64,000 nt of DNA from assembly GCA_025774935.1 (NCBI GenBank), contig JALGZK010000005.1:62001-126000 (forward strand), written 5' to 3'. The notes below the pieces were generated by a model that made no database searches, was not told where the DNA came from, and worked only from the letters and a program-made list of their open reading frames with translations. The translations under genes and the position numbers were made by a program. Shown here piece after piece: positions 1 through 7,022 of this stretch. The stretch comes from a bacterium. GTDB lineage: Bacteria; Joyebacterota; Joyebacteria; Joyebacterales; Joyebacteraceae. Position 1 is the first letter of the stretch. The number at the start of each line of letters is the position of its first letter.

Positions 1-994
1 CGGCATTCCCCGCCCCTCTCACGAGGTCGTACACGAGGAGGCTCACCGTCGGGACCGGAGGCATCCCCCTGCGGATGTCCATGTCAGCACGGTAGAACCG
101 TTCGACGCCGGCGGCGTACTCCCGCGAGCTCCTGACCCGAGCCAGCTCGCGGACGTCCGGGACCCCCGACAGCAGTCCCCCCTGTCGCCAGCCACCGTAC
201 CCGCCACCTCCCCTCCCGCCGCCCCGCGCGATCCAGAGGGAGACCCACAGGCCGTGGAGCTGCGAGACGAGCTGCGCGGGTTCCATCCCTCCGTCGACCA
301 GCTCCTCGAGGAGGGCGAGGGCGTCGCCGGCCTCCCGCGACGCGATCGCGACGGCGAGGTCCCGAAGCGTCGACGCGCGCGCGCCGACCGCCTGTTCGAC
401 GTCGTCGAGCGTGATGGAGGTCCTCTCCTCGAGAAAGCACGCCAGCTTGTCGAGCTCGTTCGCGATCCGGTTCAGGCTGCCCTCGGTCCAGTCGACGAGC
501 GCCTCGAGAGCGTCCTGCTCGAGCGTCTTGCCTCTCTCCTTCGCCATCTTCGCCACAAGCTGGCCGAGGATCTCCGGCGCGGGCCTCGCGCACTCGACGA
601 CCGCGGCCGTCGAGAGGATCGTCCGTTCGAACTTGTTCTTGCCCGACAGTCGCTCGAAGCTCACGAGCGCCAGGCAGGAATTCTCGACCGGGTCCGCCGC
701 GTAGTCGAGGAGCTTCGAGCGCTCGGAGGGGTTCATCCGCTCGAACTCGTAGACGACCGTGAGGCGGCGTGGGGAGAGCATCGGGGCCGTTGCCGCGTGG
801 GCGGCCACCGTGTCGGCAGTGGCCTCCCGTCCGGCGAGGCTCACGAAGTCGAAGGCCTCGCTCCCGGGCGCGAGCACGTGCTTCTTCAGGAGGTCGACCC
901 CGAGGCGCGCGAGGAACGGCTCCTCGCCGTGAAGGACGAGGACGGGCGGGACGGAATCGTCTTTGAGGGCAACCTGGAACTCGGCGAAGGTCAT
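1..994 (-). CDS. holA: DNA polymerase III delta subunit, 3' end cut by window edge
   Basis: The delta subunit of the clamp loader opens and loads the beta sliding clamp. About 331 codons are visible, close to the family's usual 330-345, so only the last residues are missing. The N-terminus has the family pattern of a short helix followed by a P-loop-like strand reading LVLHGEEPFL near residue 20, then the AAA+-like fold and the helical collar domain. The ATG at 994 places this motif where holA proteins normally have it. It lies 133 bp downstream of lptE, a common lptE-holA neighbourhood. The Gly-rich insert near residue 280 is unusual but does not break the frame. Confidence 0.85.
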   Translation of the reverse strand, partial: MTFAEFQVALKDDSVPPVLVLHGEEPFLARLGVDLLKKHVLAPGSEAFDFVSLAGREATADTVAAHAATAPMLSPRRLTVVYEFERMNPSERSKLLDYAADPVENSCLALVSFERLSGKNKFERTILSTAAVVECARPAPEILGQLVAKMAKERGKTLEQDALEALVDWTEGSLNRIANELDKLACFLEERTSITLDDVEQAVGARASTLRDLAVAIASREAGDALALLEELVDGGMEPAQLVSQLHGLWVSLWIARGGGRGGGGYGGWRQGGLLSGVPDVRELARVRSSREYAAGVERFYRADMDIRRGMPPVPTVSLLVYDLVRGAGNA

Positions 995-1127
995 CGTCTC
1001 GGGATCGCTGTCCGTCCCGGTGGTGGGACGGGCTCGGATGTCGGTTCGGGCCCGATTCTCGCCACGGGCCTGGGCTCGCTCTGCTTCTGGATCAGGGTTC
1101 CGTCGGGGCCGGCCCGGCGCCGGCGCG

Positions 1128-1649
1128 TCACCACCCCTGCACGGTCTTGCTGAGGAAAGACTGGGACAGGTTCAGGATCGCGGCCGCCCTCGCCTCCCCC
1201 TCCGTCGAGAATTCCCCCGTCTCCGGATCGACGTTGTAGACGGCCCATCCCTCGACGTCGCCCTCCCACTCCGTCTCCTTGCTCCGGAGATTGACGTAGG
1301 AGAGCCGGGCGACCACGCGGACCTTGTACTCCTTGGGATTCCCCTGCGCGTCGTAGGAGACCACCGGGCGCTCGTAGCTGACGACCGCCCCCCTCACGAT
1401 GGTGTCGGCCTCCTCCTCCCCCACCACCCGCAGCGTCGCGTTGTCCTGGAACTCCCGGATGATCGCGTCGGTCACATCCTGCTCGAGGCCGAAGTCGAGC
1501 GTCTGGTTCTCGAGGATCGGGACGGCCACGGTCGACGCGCCTTTCGGACCTCGTCCGCCACCCGTCGCCGAGAAGCTGTAGTTGGAGCAGCCGCACGCAC
1601 AGACGATCAGGGCGCACACGACTGTTCCGACCAGGACCGACGTCCTCAT
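1128..1649 (-). CDS. lptE: LPS-assembly lipoprotein LptE
   Basis: LptE plugs the LptD barrel and helps deliver lipopolysaccharide to the outer leaflet of the outer membrane. The 173-residue protein starts with a lipoprotein signal: basic MRTS, a hydrophobic run, and a lipobox ending at Cys near residue 20 (CACGC). After it come the short NYSFS motif and VAVPILENQT, typical of bacterial LptE, and a beta-rich body. The ATG overlaps the stop of the upstream regulator gene by 4 nt (ATGA), so the two are translationally coupled. holA follows. Its presence implies an LPS-bearing outer membrane. Confidence 0.85.
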   Translation of the reverse strand: MRTSVLVGTVVCALIVCACGCSNYSFSATGGGRGPKGASTVAVPILENQTLDFGLEQDVTDAIIREFQDNATLRVVGEEEADTIVRGAVVSYERPVVSYDAQGNPKEYKVRVVARLSYVNLRSKETEWEGDVEGWAVYNVDPETGEFSTEGEARAAAILNLSQSFLSKTVQGW

Positions 1650-3043
1650 TGCGTCTTGCCTCTGAGTCTCTTGCGGAGTGTGTTCCTGCTGATGCCGAGC
1701 AGCTTCGCCGCCTGGACCTGGTTCCCGCCCGACCTCTCGAGCGCCTCCTCGGCGAGCACCCTCTCGACCTCGGAGACGATCGTCTCGTCCACGTCCACGG
1801 AGCCCGCCGTGGCGTGCTTCCGGAAGGCGCTCCGGACGCTCGCAGCGAGGTCACCGGTCATCGGCGCCTCCGTCTCCTCCCACTCCGGCCCGTCGCCCTC
1901 GAAGATGTCGAAGTCCTCGGGGGCGAGAACTCCGGTGCGGTTCAGGGCGACCGCCCGCTGGATGGCGTGCTCGAGCTCGCGGACGTTCCCGGGCCACGGG
2001 TACTCGTTCAGGAGGTCGACGACGTCCGGCGACATCCCGTCGATGTCGCGCTGCATGTCGGACTTGGCGCGCTCGAGGAAGTGCTCGGCGAGGAACTGGA
2101 TATCGGGTTTCCTGTCCCTGAGCGGCGGGATGAAGACCGAGACGACCTTCAGGCGGTAGAAGAGGTCGACCCGGAACTGCCCCTCCTTCATCAGCTGGAC
2201 CAGGCTTCTGTCGGTCGCGGCGACGACGCGGACGTCGACGCGCGCCTTCGACCTCGCCTTCGGCCGCTCGAACTCGCCGCTCTCGAGGACCGAGAGGATG
2301 CGGCTTTGCGTTGGGAGGCTCGCCTGGTCGATCTGGTCGATGAAGACGGTGCCCTTGTTGGCCTGCTCGAACCGCCCTGCGCCGAACTCCCCTCCTCCGG
2401 AGGACCACCCGAAGAGCTCCGCGCCGAGCGCTTCGTCGGGAAGAACCGAGCAGTTGACCGCGAGGAAGGGTCTGTCACGACGGTCGCTGTTGTAGTGGAT
2501 GGCTCGTGCGATGAGTTCCTTGCCGGTTCCGGGCTCGCCCTGGATGAGGACCGCGGCGTCGGTCGCCGCGAGCTGGCCGATCAGCTTGTGGATCTCGACC
2601 ATCTCAGGCGTCCTGCCGACGATCGCGCCGAGGTCGTCGACGTCGCCGGGTCCGGGGGACCCGATCGTGCGGATGACGCGGCCGTCCGACGAGAGCGCCC
2701 GCCTCGCGGCGTCCTCGAGACCGCCGGGCAGCGTCTCGCGCGGGAGGTAGTCGTAGGCGCCCTCCCGCATCGACTCGATGGCCCCCTGGCTGCTCGTCCT
2801 CTCCGCGACGACGACGATCGGCAGGCGCCTCTCGATCTCCTTGATCGCGCGGAGCATCTCGACCGCCTTGGCCTCCTCGATGCCGTGCTCGAGCACGACG
2901 AGATCCGGTTTCGCCTCCCCGAACGCCTCGAGGAACTCGCCCGGGTCCGACCAGACGTCGACGTGGTACGCGAGCGACGGCAGGGCGCGGACGAGCTCCC
3001 TCGCCTCTTCCTTGGTCCTGTCGAGAATCCACACGTTCTTCAA
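1646..3043 (-). CDS. NtrC-like sigma-54 activator homologue with degenerate receiver and AAA+ motifs
   Basis: Three domains are seen over 465 residues: a receiver-like domain (1-115), an NtrC-type AAA+ domain (140-375) and a Fis-type helix-turn-helix (about 425-462). The Walker A GEPGTGKE (169-176) is intact. Other signatures are not. The usual phosphoacceptor Asp is Glu52 and the receiver Lys is Arg102. The ELFG-to-GRFE interval (209-226) is shortened and lacks GAFTGA, the loop that contacts sigma-54. Walker B reads FIDQID (234-239), with Gln where Glu is normal. Start: TTG at 3043, preceded by GGAG about 7 nt away; a longer reading from 3136 would run into the upstream epimerase gene. It sits between sugar-nucleotide genes and lptE. 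It may be a DNA-binding regulator that no longer activates sigma-54 classically. Confidence 0.85.
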   Translation of the reverse strand: MKNVWILDRTKEEARELVRALPSLAYHVDVWSDPGEFLEAFGEAKPDLVVLEHGIEEAKAVEMLRAIKEIERRLPIVVVAERTSSQGAIESMREGAYDYLPRETLPGGLEDAARRALSSDGRVIRTIGSPGPGDVDDLGAIVGRTPEMVEIHKLIGQLAATDAAVLIQGEPGTGKELIARAIHYNSDRRDRPFLAVNCSVLPDEALGAELFGWSSGGGEFGAGRFEQANKGTVFIDQIDQASLPTQSRILSVLESGEFERPKARSKARVDVRVVAATDRSLVQLMKEGQFRVDLFYRLKVVSVFIPPLRDRKPDIQFLAEHFLERAKSDMQRDIDGMSPDVVDLLNEYPWPGNVRELEHAIQRAVALNRTGVLAPEDFDIFEGDGPEWEETEAPMTGDLAASVRSAFRKHATAGSVDVDETIVSEVERVLAEEALERSGGNQVQAAKLLGISRNTLRKRLRGKTQ

Positions 3044-3108
3044 GGGACCACTCCGGCATTCAAGCAGGTCGACTCGGACGGCGCCGGTGTCGGGGCCGCC
3101 GGGCGCCG

Positions 3109-4050
3109 TCAGCTGCCGCCCGACTCCCTGAACCACGCGACGGTCCGCTCGAGACCGTCGTCGAACGACACGGCGGGCTCGAAGCCGAGGAGCTTGCGGG
3201 CCCTCGCGATGTCGGCGAAGGAGTGCTTGACGTCGCCCGGCCTGGGCGACTCGTAGTTCGCCTCGATCGAGCTGCCCATGAGCCTGCTGAGCCTCGCGTA
3301 CAGCTCGTTGACGGTCACGGTCGACCCGCAGGCGATGTTCATCACTTCGCCGATGCCTTCGCTCGTCTCCGACGCCAGGAGGTTCGCGTCGACGACGTTC
3401 TCGACGTAGGTGAAGTCCCTCGACTGCTCGCCGTCACCGTAGATGATCGGCGCCCCGCCGTTCAGGAGAGCCGAGACGAAGATCGGGACCACGGCCGCGT
3501 ACTGCGACGACGGGTCCTGTCTGGGCCCGAAGACGTTGAAGTAGCGGAGCGGCACGCATGGGAGACCGTAGAGCCTGGAGAACACCTGGCAGTAGTACTC
3601 GCCCGCGAGCTTCGCCACAGCGTATGGCGAGGCGGGCGCGGGCGGCATCGTCTCCGCCTTCGGGAGAACGGGCGTGTCGCCGTAGATGGACGACGAGCTC
3701 GCGTAGATGACCCGGCGCACGCCGGCGTCGCGGCTCGCCACGAGCACGTTCAAGGTCCCGCCGACGTTGACCTCGTTGCTCGTGACCGGGTCGTCGACGG
3801 AACGGGGAACGGACGCGAGGGCGGCCTGGTGGAAGACGACGTCGACTCCGTCGACGGCCCTCCTGACGGCGTCGAGGCTTCTGATGTCCGCCTCGTGGAG
3901 CTCCATCGAACCGGAGAAGGCCGCGATGTTCGACCGCCGCCCCGTCGAGAAGTTGTCGATGACGCGGACCCCGTGTCCGAGCTCGAGCAGTCGCTCGACG
4001 ATGTGCGAGCCGATGAACCCGGCGCCGCCTGTCACGAGATACTGGGACAT
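3109..4050 (-). CDS. NAD-dependent sugar-nucleotide epimerase, WbpP/GalE-like
   Basis: This extended short-chain dehydrogenase probably epimerises C4 of a UDP-hexose derivative. Its 313 residues show the Rossmann motif TGGAGFIGS (7-15), the catalytic set SSS...Y-x3-K (SPYAVAKLAGEYY, about 166-178), and the C-terminal RPGDVKHSFAD typical of UDP-GlcNAc or UDP-GlcNAcA 4-epimerases such as WbpP. The next gene upstream encodes a UDP-GlcNAc 6-dehydrogenase-like protein 18 bp away, so UDP-GalNAcA synthesis is the likely joint task. Substrate assignment is an inference from context; ordinary GalE activity is possible. Confidence 0.82.
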   Translation of the reverse strand: MSQYLVTGGAGFIGSHIVERLLELGHGVRVIDNFSTGRRSNIAAFSGSMELHEADIRSLDAVRRAVDGVDVVFHQAALASVPRSVDDPVTSNEVNVGGTLNVLVASRDAGVRRVIYASSSSIYGDTPVLPKAETMPPAPASPYAVAKLAGEYYCQVFSRLYGLPCVPLRYFNVFGPRQDPSSQYAAVVPIFVSALLNGGAPIIYGDGEQSRDFTYVENVVDANLLASETSEGIGEVMNIACGSTVTVNELYARLSRLMGSSIEANYESPRPGDVKHSFADIARARKLLGFEPAVSFDDGLERTVAWFRESGGS

Positions 4051-4068
4051 TGAGCACTCCCCGCCGAG

Positions 4069-5361
4069 CTAGAGCTTCCAGATCTGGTCGCCGTTCAGCC
4101 CCTTGAACGCGTTCCGCGTGTCGACGATCGGCGTCCCCGACGCCACGACCGCCTCGTAGTCGAACGCCGAGTGCGCCGTCGTCACGACGATCACGTCTGC
4201 GTTCGAGAGGAGCTCCGGCGTGAAGTCCTGATTCGTGAGCTCGATCCCGGCCTCCGAGACCTTCGCGACGTGCGGGTCAGAGTAACACAGGTCGGCGCCC
4301 CTGTCCTGAAGAAGCTTGATGATGTCCAGCGCCGGGGCCTCGCGGATGTCGTCGATGTCCCTCTTGTACGCCACTCCCAGGACGAGGACCTTCGATCCCC
4401 TGACGGGCTTCCCGTGGGCGTTCAGGCAGTCCGCGACCTTCGTCACCACGTGGTGCGGCATGCTTCCGTTGATCACTCCGGCGAGTTCGATGAAGCGCGC
4501 CTCGAACCCGCTCTCCTTCGCCTTCCACGAGAGGTAGAACGGATCGATCGGGATGCAGTGGCCGCCGAGCCCCGGACCCGGATAGAACGGCATGAAGCCG
4601 AAGGGCTTCGTGGCGGCGGCGTCGATGACCTCCCAGACGTCGATGCCCATTCGGTCGCTCATGAGCGCGAGCTCATTCACGAGGCCTATGTTCACGCTGC
4701 GGAACGTGTTCTCGAGGAGCTTCACCATCTCCGCGACCTTGGTCGAACTGACCGGCACGACCGGCCCGAGGGTCTGCTGGTAGAGGAGCGCGGCGTGCTC
4801 GGTGCACGCGGGCGTCACGCCTCCGACGACCTTCGGGATGTTCTTCGTCGTCCACTCCTCGTTGCCTGGGTCGACGCGCTCGGGCGAGAACGCGAGGTAG
4901 AAGTCCTCCCCGACCTTGAGGCCGGTCTGTTCGAATCGGGCCAGGATCACCTCGTCGGTCGTCCCCGGGTAGGTGGTGCTGTCGAGGATCACCAGCATGT
5001 CCGGGTGAAGGTACTTGACGATCTCCTGCACGGCCGACCGCACGTACGAGATGTCGGGGTCGCGCGTCTTCCTGAGCGGTGTCGGCACGCAGATGTCGAC
5101 GGTGTCGAGATCGGCGAGCACCGCGAAGTCCGTCGTCGCCTTGAAGCTTCCGGCGTCCACCGCCTCCCGGACCCACTCACTCGGGACGTCGGCGATGTAC
5201 GACTCCCCAGCCATCAGCCTGCGGACCTTCTCCCCGTCGGTGTCGATGCCGACCACGTTGAACCCCGCTCTCGCGAACTCCATCGAGAGCGGAAGCCCGA
5301 CGTAGCCGAGCCCTATCACGCCCAGCCGTGCTTCCTTCGACTGGAGCTTCTCCTTGAGCAC
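4069..5361 (-). CDS. Nucleotide sugar 6-dehydrogenase, WbpA/WecC type
   Basis: It oxidises C6 of a UDP-sugar, most likely UDP-GlcNAc to UDP-GlcNAcA, with two NAD+. The 430 residues contain an N-terminal Rossmann motif GLGYVGLPLS, the active-site Cys in GLGGHCIPIDPFYLSW, and the C-terminal UDP-binding domain beginning VLVLGVAYKRDIDDIRE. The GGHCIPIDPFYL form favours the WecC/WbpA/TviB group over UDP-glucose dehydrogenase, whose motif is usually GGSCFPKD. It precedes a WbpP-like epimerase, making a two-step UDP-GalNAcA module for surface polysaccharide. Confidence 0.87.
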   Translation of the reverse strand: MLKEKLQSKEARLGVIGLGYVGLPLSMEFARAGFNVVGIDTDGEKVRRLMAGESYIADVPSEWVREAVDAGSFKATTDFAVLADLDTVDICVPTPLRKTRDPDISYVRSAVQEIVKYLHPDMLVILDSTTYPGTTDEVILARFEQTGLKVGEDFYLAFSPERVDPGNEEWTTKNIPKVVGGVTPACTEHAALLYQQTLGPVVPVSSTKVAEMVKLLENTFRSVNIGLVNELALMSDRMGIDVWEVIDAAATKPFGFMPFYPGPGLGGHCIPIDPFYLSWKAKESGFEARFIELAGVINGSMPHHVVTKVADCLNAHGKPVRGSKVLVLGVAYKRDIDDIREAPALDIIKLLQDRGADLCYSDPHVAKVSEAGIELTNQDFTPELLSNADVIVVTTAHSAFDYEAVVASGTPIVDTRNAFKGLNGDQIWKL

Positions 5362-5428
5362 GTCCCCTCCTTGGAAGTTCCGTTGTCCCGGCTCGGAGAC
5401 GGACGTCTCCGCGGGCTCCGGCGTCTGG

Positions 5429-6691
5429 TCAGAGACCCAGAGCCAGCGCGACCGTCCCGGCGGTGGCCACAGGCAGCAACAGGTTGTCGGCCGCCCCGAG
5501 AGGCAGCGATTCGAGCACGCTGGCTACCGCCCCGACCGCAAGCGCCCAGGGCAGCGGAACATAGAACATAGCAATAATCACGCCCACGGCGAAGACAGTA
5601 AGCGACCCCACCAGAGTCTTTCCGGGATTATGGGGCAGAGAGGTCGTCCCGAAGGCCTTCCCTGTGAGGCTCGCAGCACTGTCTCCTATGGCAAGAATCA
5701 GGATCCCCGCAGTCGAGGACGGAGGATCGAAGAGAGCGACGGTCAGCCAGATCCCGGCGCCGAAGAGAAGAGGCCCCCACAGGAGCCCCCGCGGCTCCGA
5801 CGCCCGCATCGCCCGCCACGTCAGGTTCGAGAACCCGGGGAGCGCGACCCCCTTGAGACGGAGGAACTCGGACCCCAGGTAGACGACGGTGATCACTCCC
5901 ACGAGCCACAGGGCGAACCTCTCGGACCACGACGCGATCCCCGGCACGAGGACGGCGCCAGCGTGGATGACCTTCCGGAGAAGCTCGTGTCTGACGGCGA
6001 TGTGCTGGGGGGTGATGCCGAACCGGGCGCCCTCGGGGAAGAACTCGAGGATCTCCCTGAGGTCCCGCGTGTGGAGGACGAAGCTCGCCTTCCTGAGGAC
6101 CTTCCACTCCGGGTTGAGCCCGATGCTCCGCCACGCGGCCTCCACGATGTCGACGTTGCTGTCGTCGTCGACGATGACCGTCGCGTCGGTCCACGATAGC
6201 CCGCGCTGCCTGAGCAGGCCCTCGAGCCCGGCGCGCTTCCCGTGGGACGAGTGCCGCTCCCCCACCATCCGACCGGTGAGAACACCGTCGTTCTCCTCGA
6301 GCACGACGCCGTACGCGCCGTCAGCGCCGACCTTCGACGCGATGTGCTCGACGACCTGCTGCGGGACACCGGCGCTCACGAGAACGACGTCGTACCCGGC
6401 CTTCTTGAGGGCGCCGCAGACCTCGGGCGCTCCCCGGGTCAGCCTGACCGACTCGGCGGCCCGTAGGACGTGGTCTATGCTCGCGCCCCTCTGAAACCGG
6501 TACGCCCGCTCGACCGCCTGTCGGACCGTGATGATCCCGGTCTTCAACCGGAACCCGAGCCAGAGATGGCGGATCCAGACCCACGCGCTCGTCATCCACG
6601 CGAGCCGCGAGAGGAAGAGCCCCCTCAACAGCACGCCGTCGACGTCGAAGGCGACGAGCCCCTTGCGCCTTGTGCCCACGCTAACTCCCAC
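5429..6691 (-). CDS. HAD phosphatase fused to dolichol/phytol-kinase-like membrane domain
   Basis: Residues 1-215 are a HAD-superfamily phosphatase: motif I DVDGV (16-20), motif II Ser106, motif III Lys152 and motif IV VDDDSN (174-179), resembling SerB-like HAD-IB enzymes. Residues about 240-420 form a multi-spanning domain of the CTP-dependent dolichol/phytol kinase and CDP-DAG-related family, with GDSAASLTGKAFG (336-348), NPGKTLVGSL (355-364) and ESLPLGAADNLLLP (394-407). One chain therefore joins a soluble phosphohydrolase to a membrane lipid or isoprenoid-alcohol kinase. GTG at 6691 has GGAGG about 10 nt upstream; a second GTG at 6679 with GGAG is also possible. Substrates are unknown. 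The next gene downstream is the UDP-sugar dehydrogenase. Confidence 0.75.
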   Translation of the reverse strand: MGVSVGTRRKGLVAFDVDGVLLRGLFLSRLAWMTSAWVWIRHLWLGFRLKTGIITVRQAVERAYRFQRGASIDHVLRAAESVRLTRGAPEVCGALKKAGYDVVLVSAGVPQQVVEHIASKVGADGAYGVVLEENDGVLTGRMVGERHSSHGKRAGLEGLLRQRGLSWTDATVIVDDDSNVDIVEAAWRSIGLNPEWKVLRKASFVLHTRDLREILEFFPEGARFGITPQHIAVRHELLRKVIHAGAVLVPGIASWSERFALWLVGVITVVYLGSEFLRLKGVALPGFSNLTWRAMRASEPRGLLWGPLLFGAGIWLTVALFDPPSSTAGILILAIGDSAASLTGKAFGTTSLPHNPGKTLVGSLTVFAVGVIIAMFYVPLPWALAVGAVASVLESLPLGAADNLLLPVATAGTVALALGL

Positions 6692-7013
6692 GCGCGGAGG
6701 ACCTCCCGGTCAGAACAAGAACGCCGCGGACGACCATCCAGCAGGCGACCGCGGCCATCAGTATCGGAACGTAGGCGAACTGGTGTCCGTACCGCGGCGT
6801 GATGAGCGCCGCGAAGCGCCTGATCCCGTAGACGAGCATGGCCGCGAGCCCGAAGTTCGCCGCGGCCACCGACACCCGGAAGACGAGAGGGCGCCGCGGG
6901 GGGCGCTCCCCCGCGGTCCCGTCGGACGCCCGGTCCGCGGCGTGGTCGCCGGAACGCTCCGCGCGGCTCCCTCCCGCGGGGTCCTCTGTCGACGGCATCG
7001 GGTTCTCCGTCAT
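6681..7013 (-). CDS. Small two-helix membrane protein, unknown function
   Basis: I do not recognise a family. The 110 residues begin with a charged, Pro/Gly/Asp-rich segment (1-42), followed by two hydrophobic helices (about 45-66 and 78-102) separated by the polar loop RYGHQFAYVP. The stop overlaps the start of the phosphatase-kinase fusion gene by 11 nt, and the M28 peptidase stop lies 9 bp upstream, so it sits in a continuous transcription unit. Spacing and overlaps support a real gene. It may assist the neighbouring membrane kinase, but that is a guess. Confidence 0.55.
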   Translation of the reverse strand: MTENPMPSTEDPAGGSRAERSGDHAADRASDGTAGERPPRRPLVFRVSVAAANFGLAAMLVYGIRRFAALITPRYGHQFAYVPILMAAVACWMVVRGVLVLTGRSSARGS

Positions 7014-7022
7014 CTCCGACCG

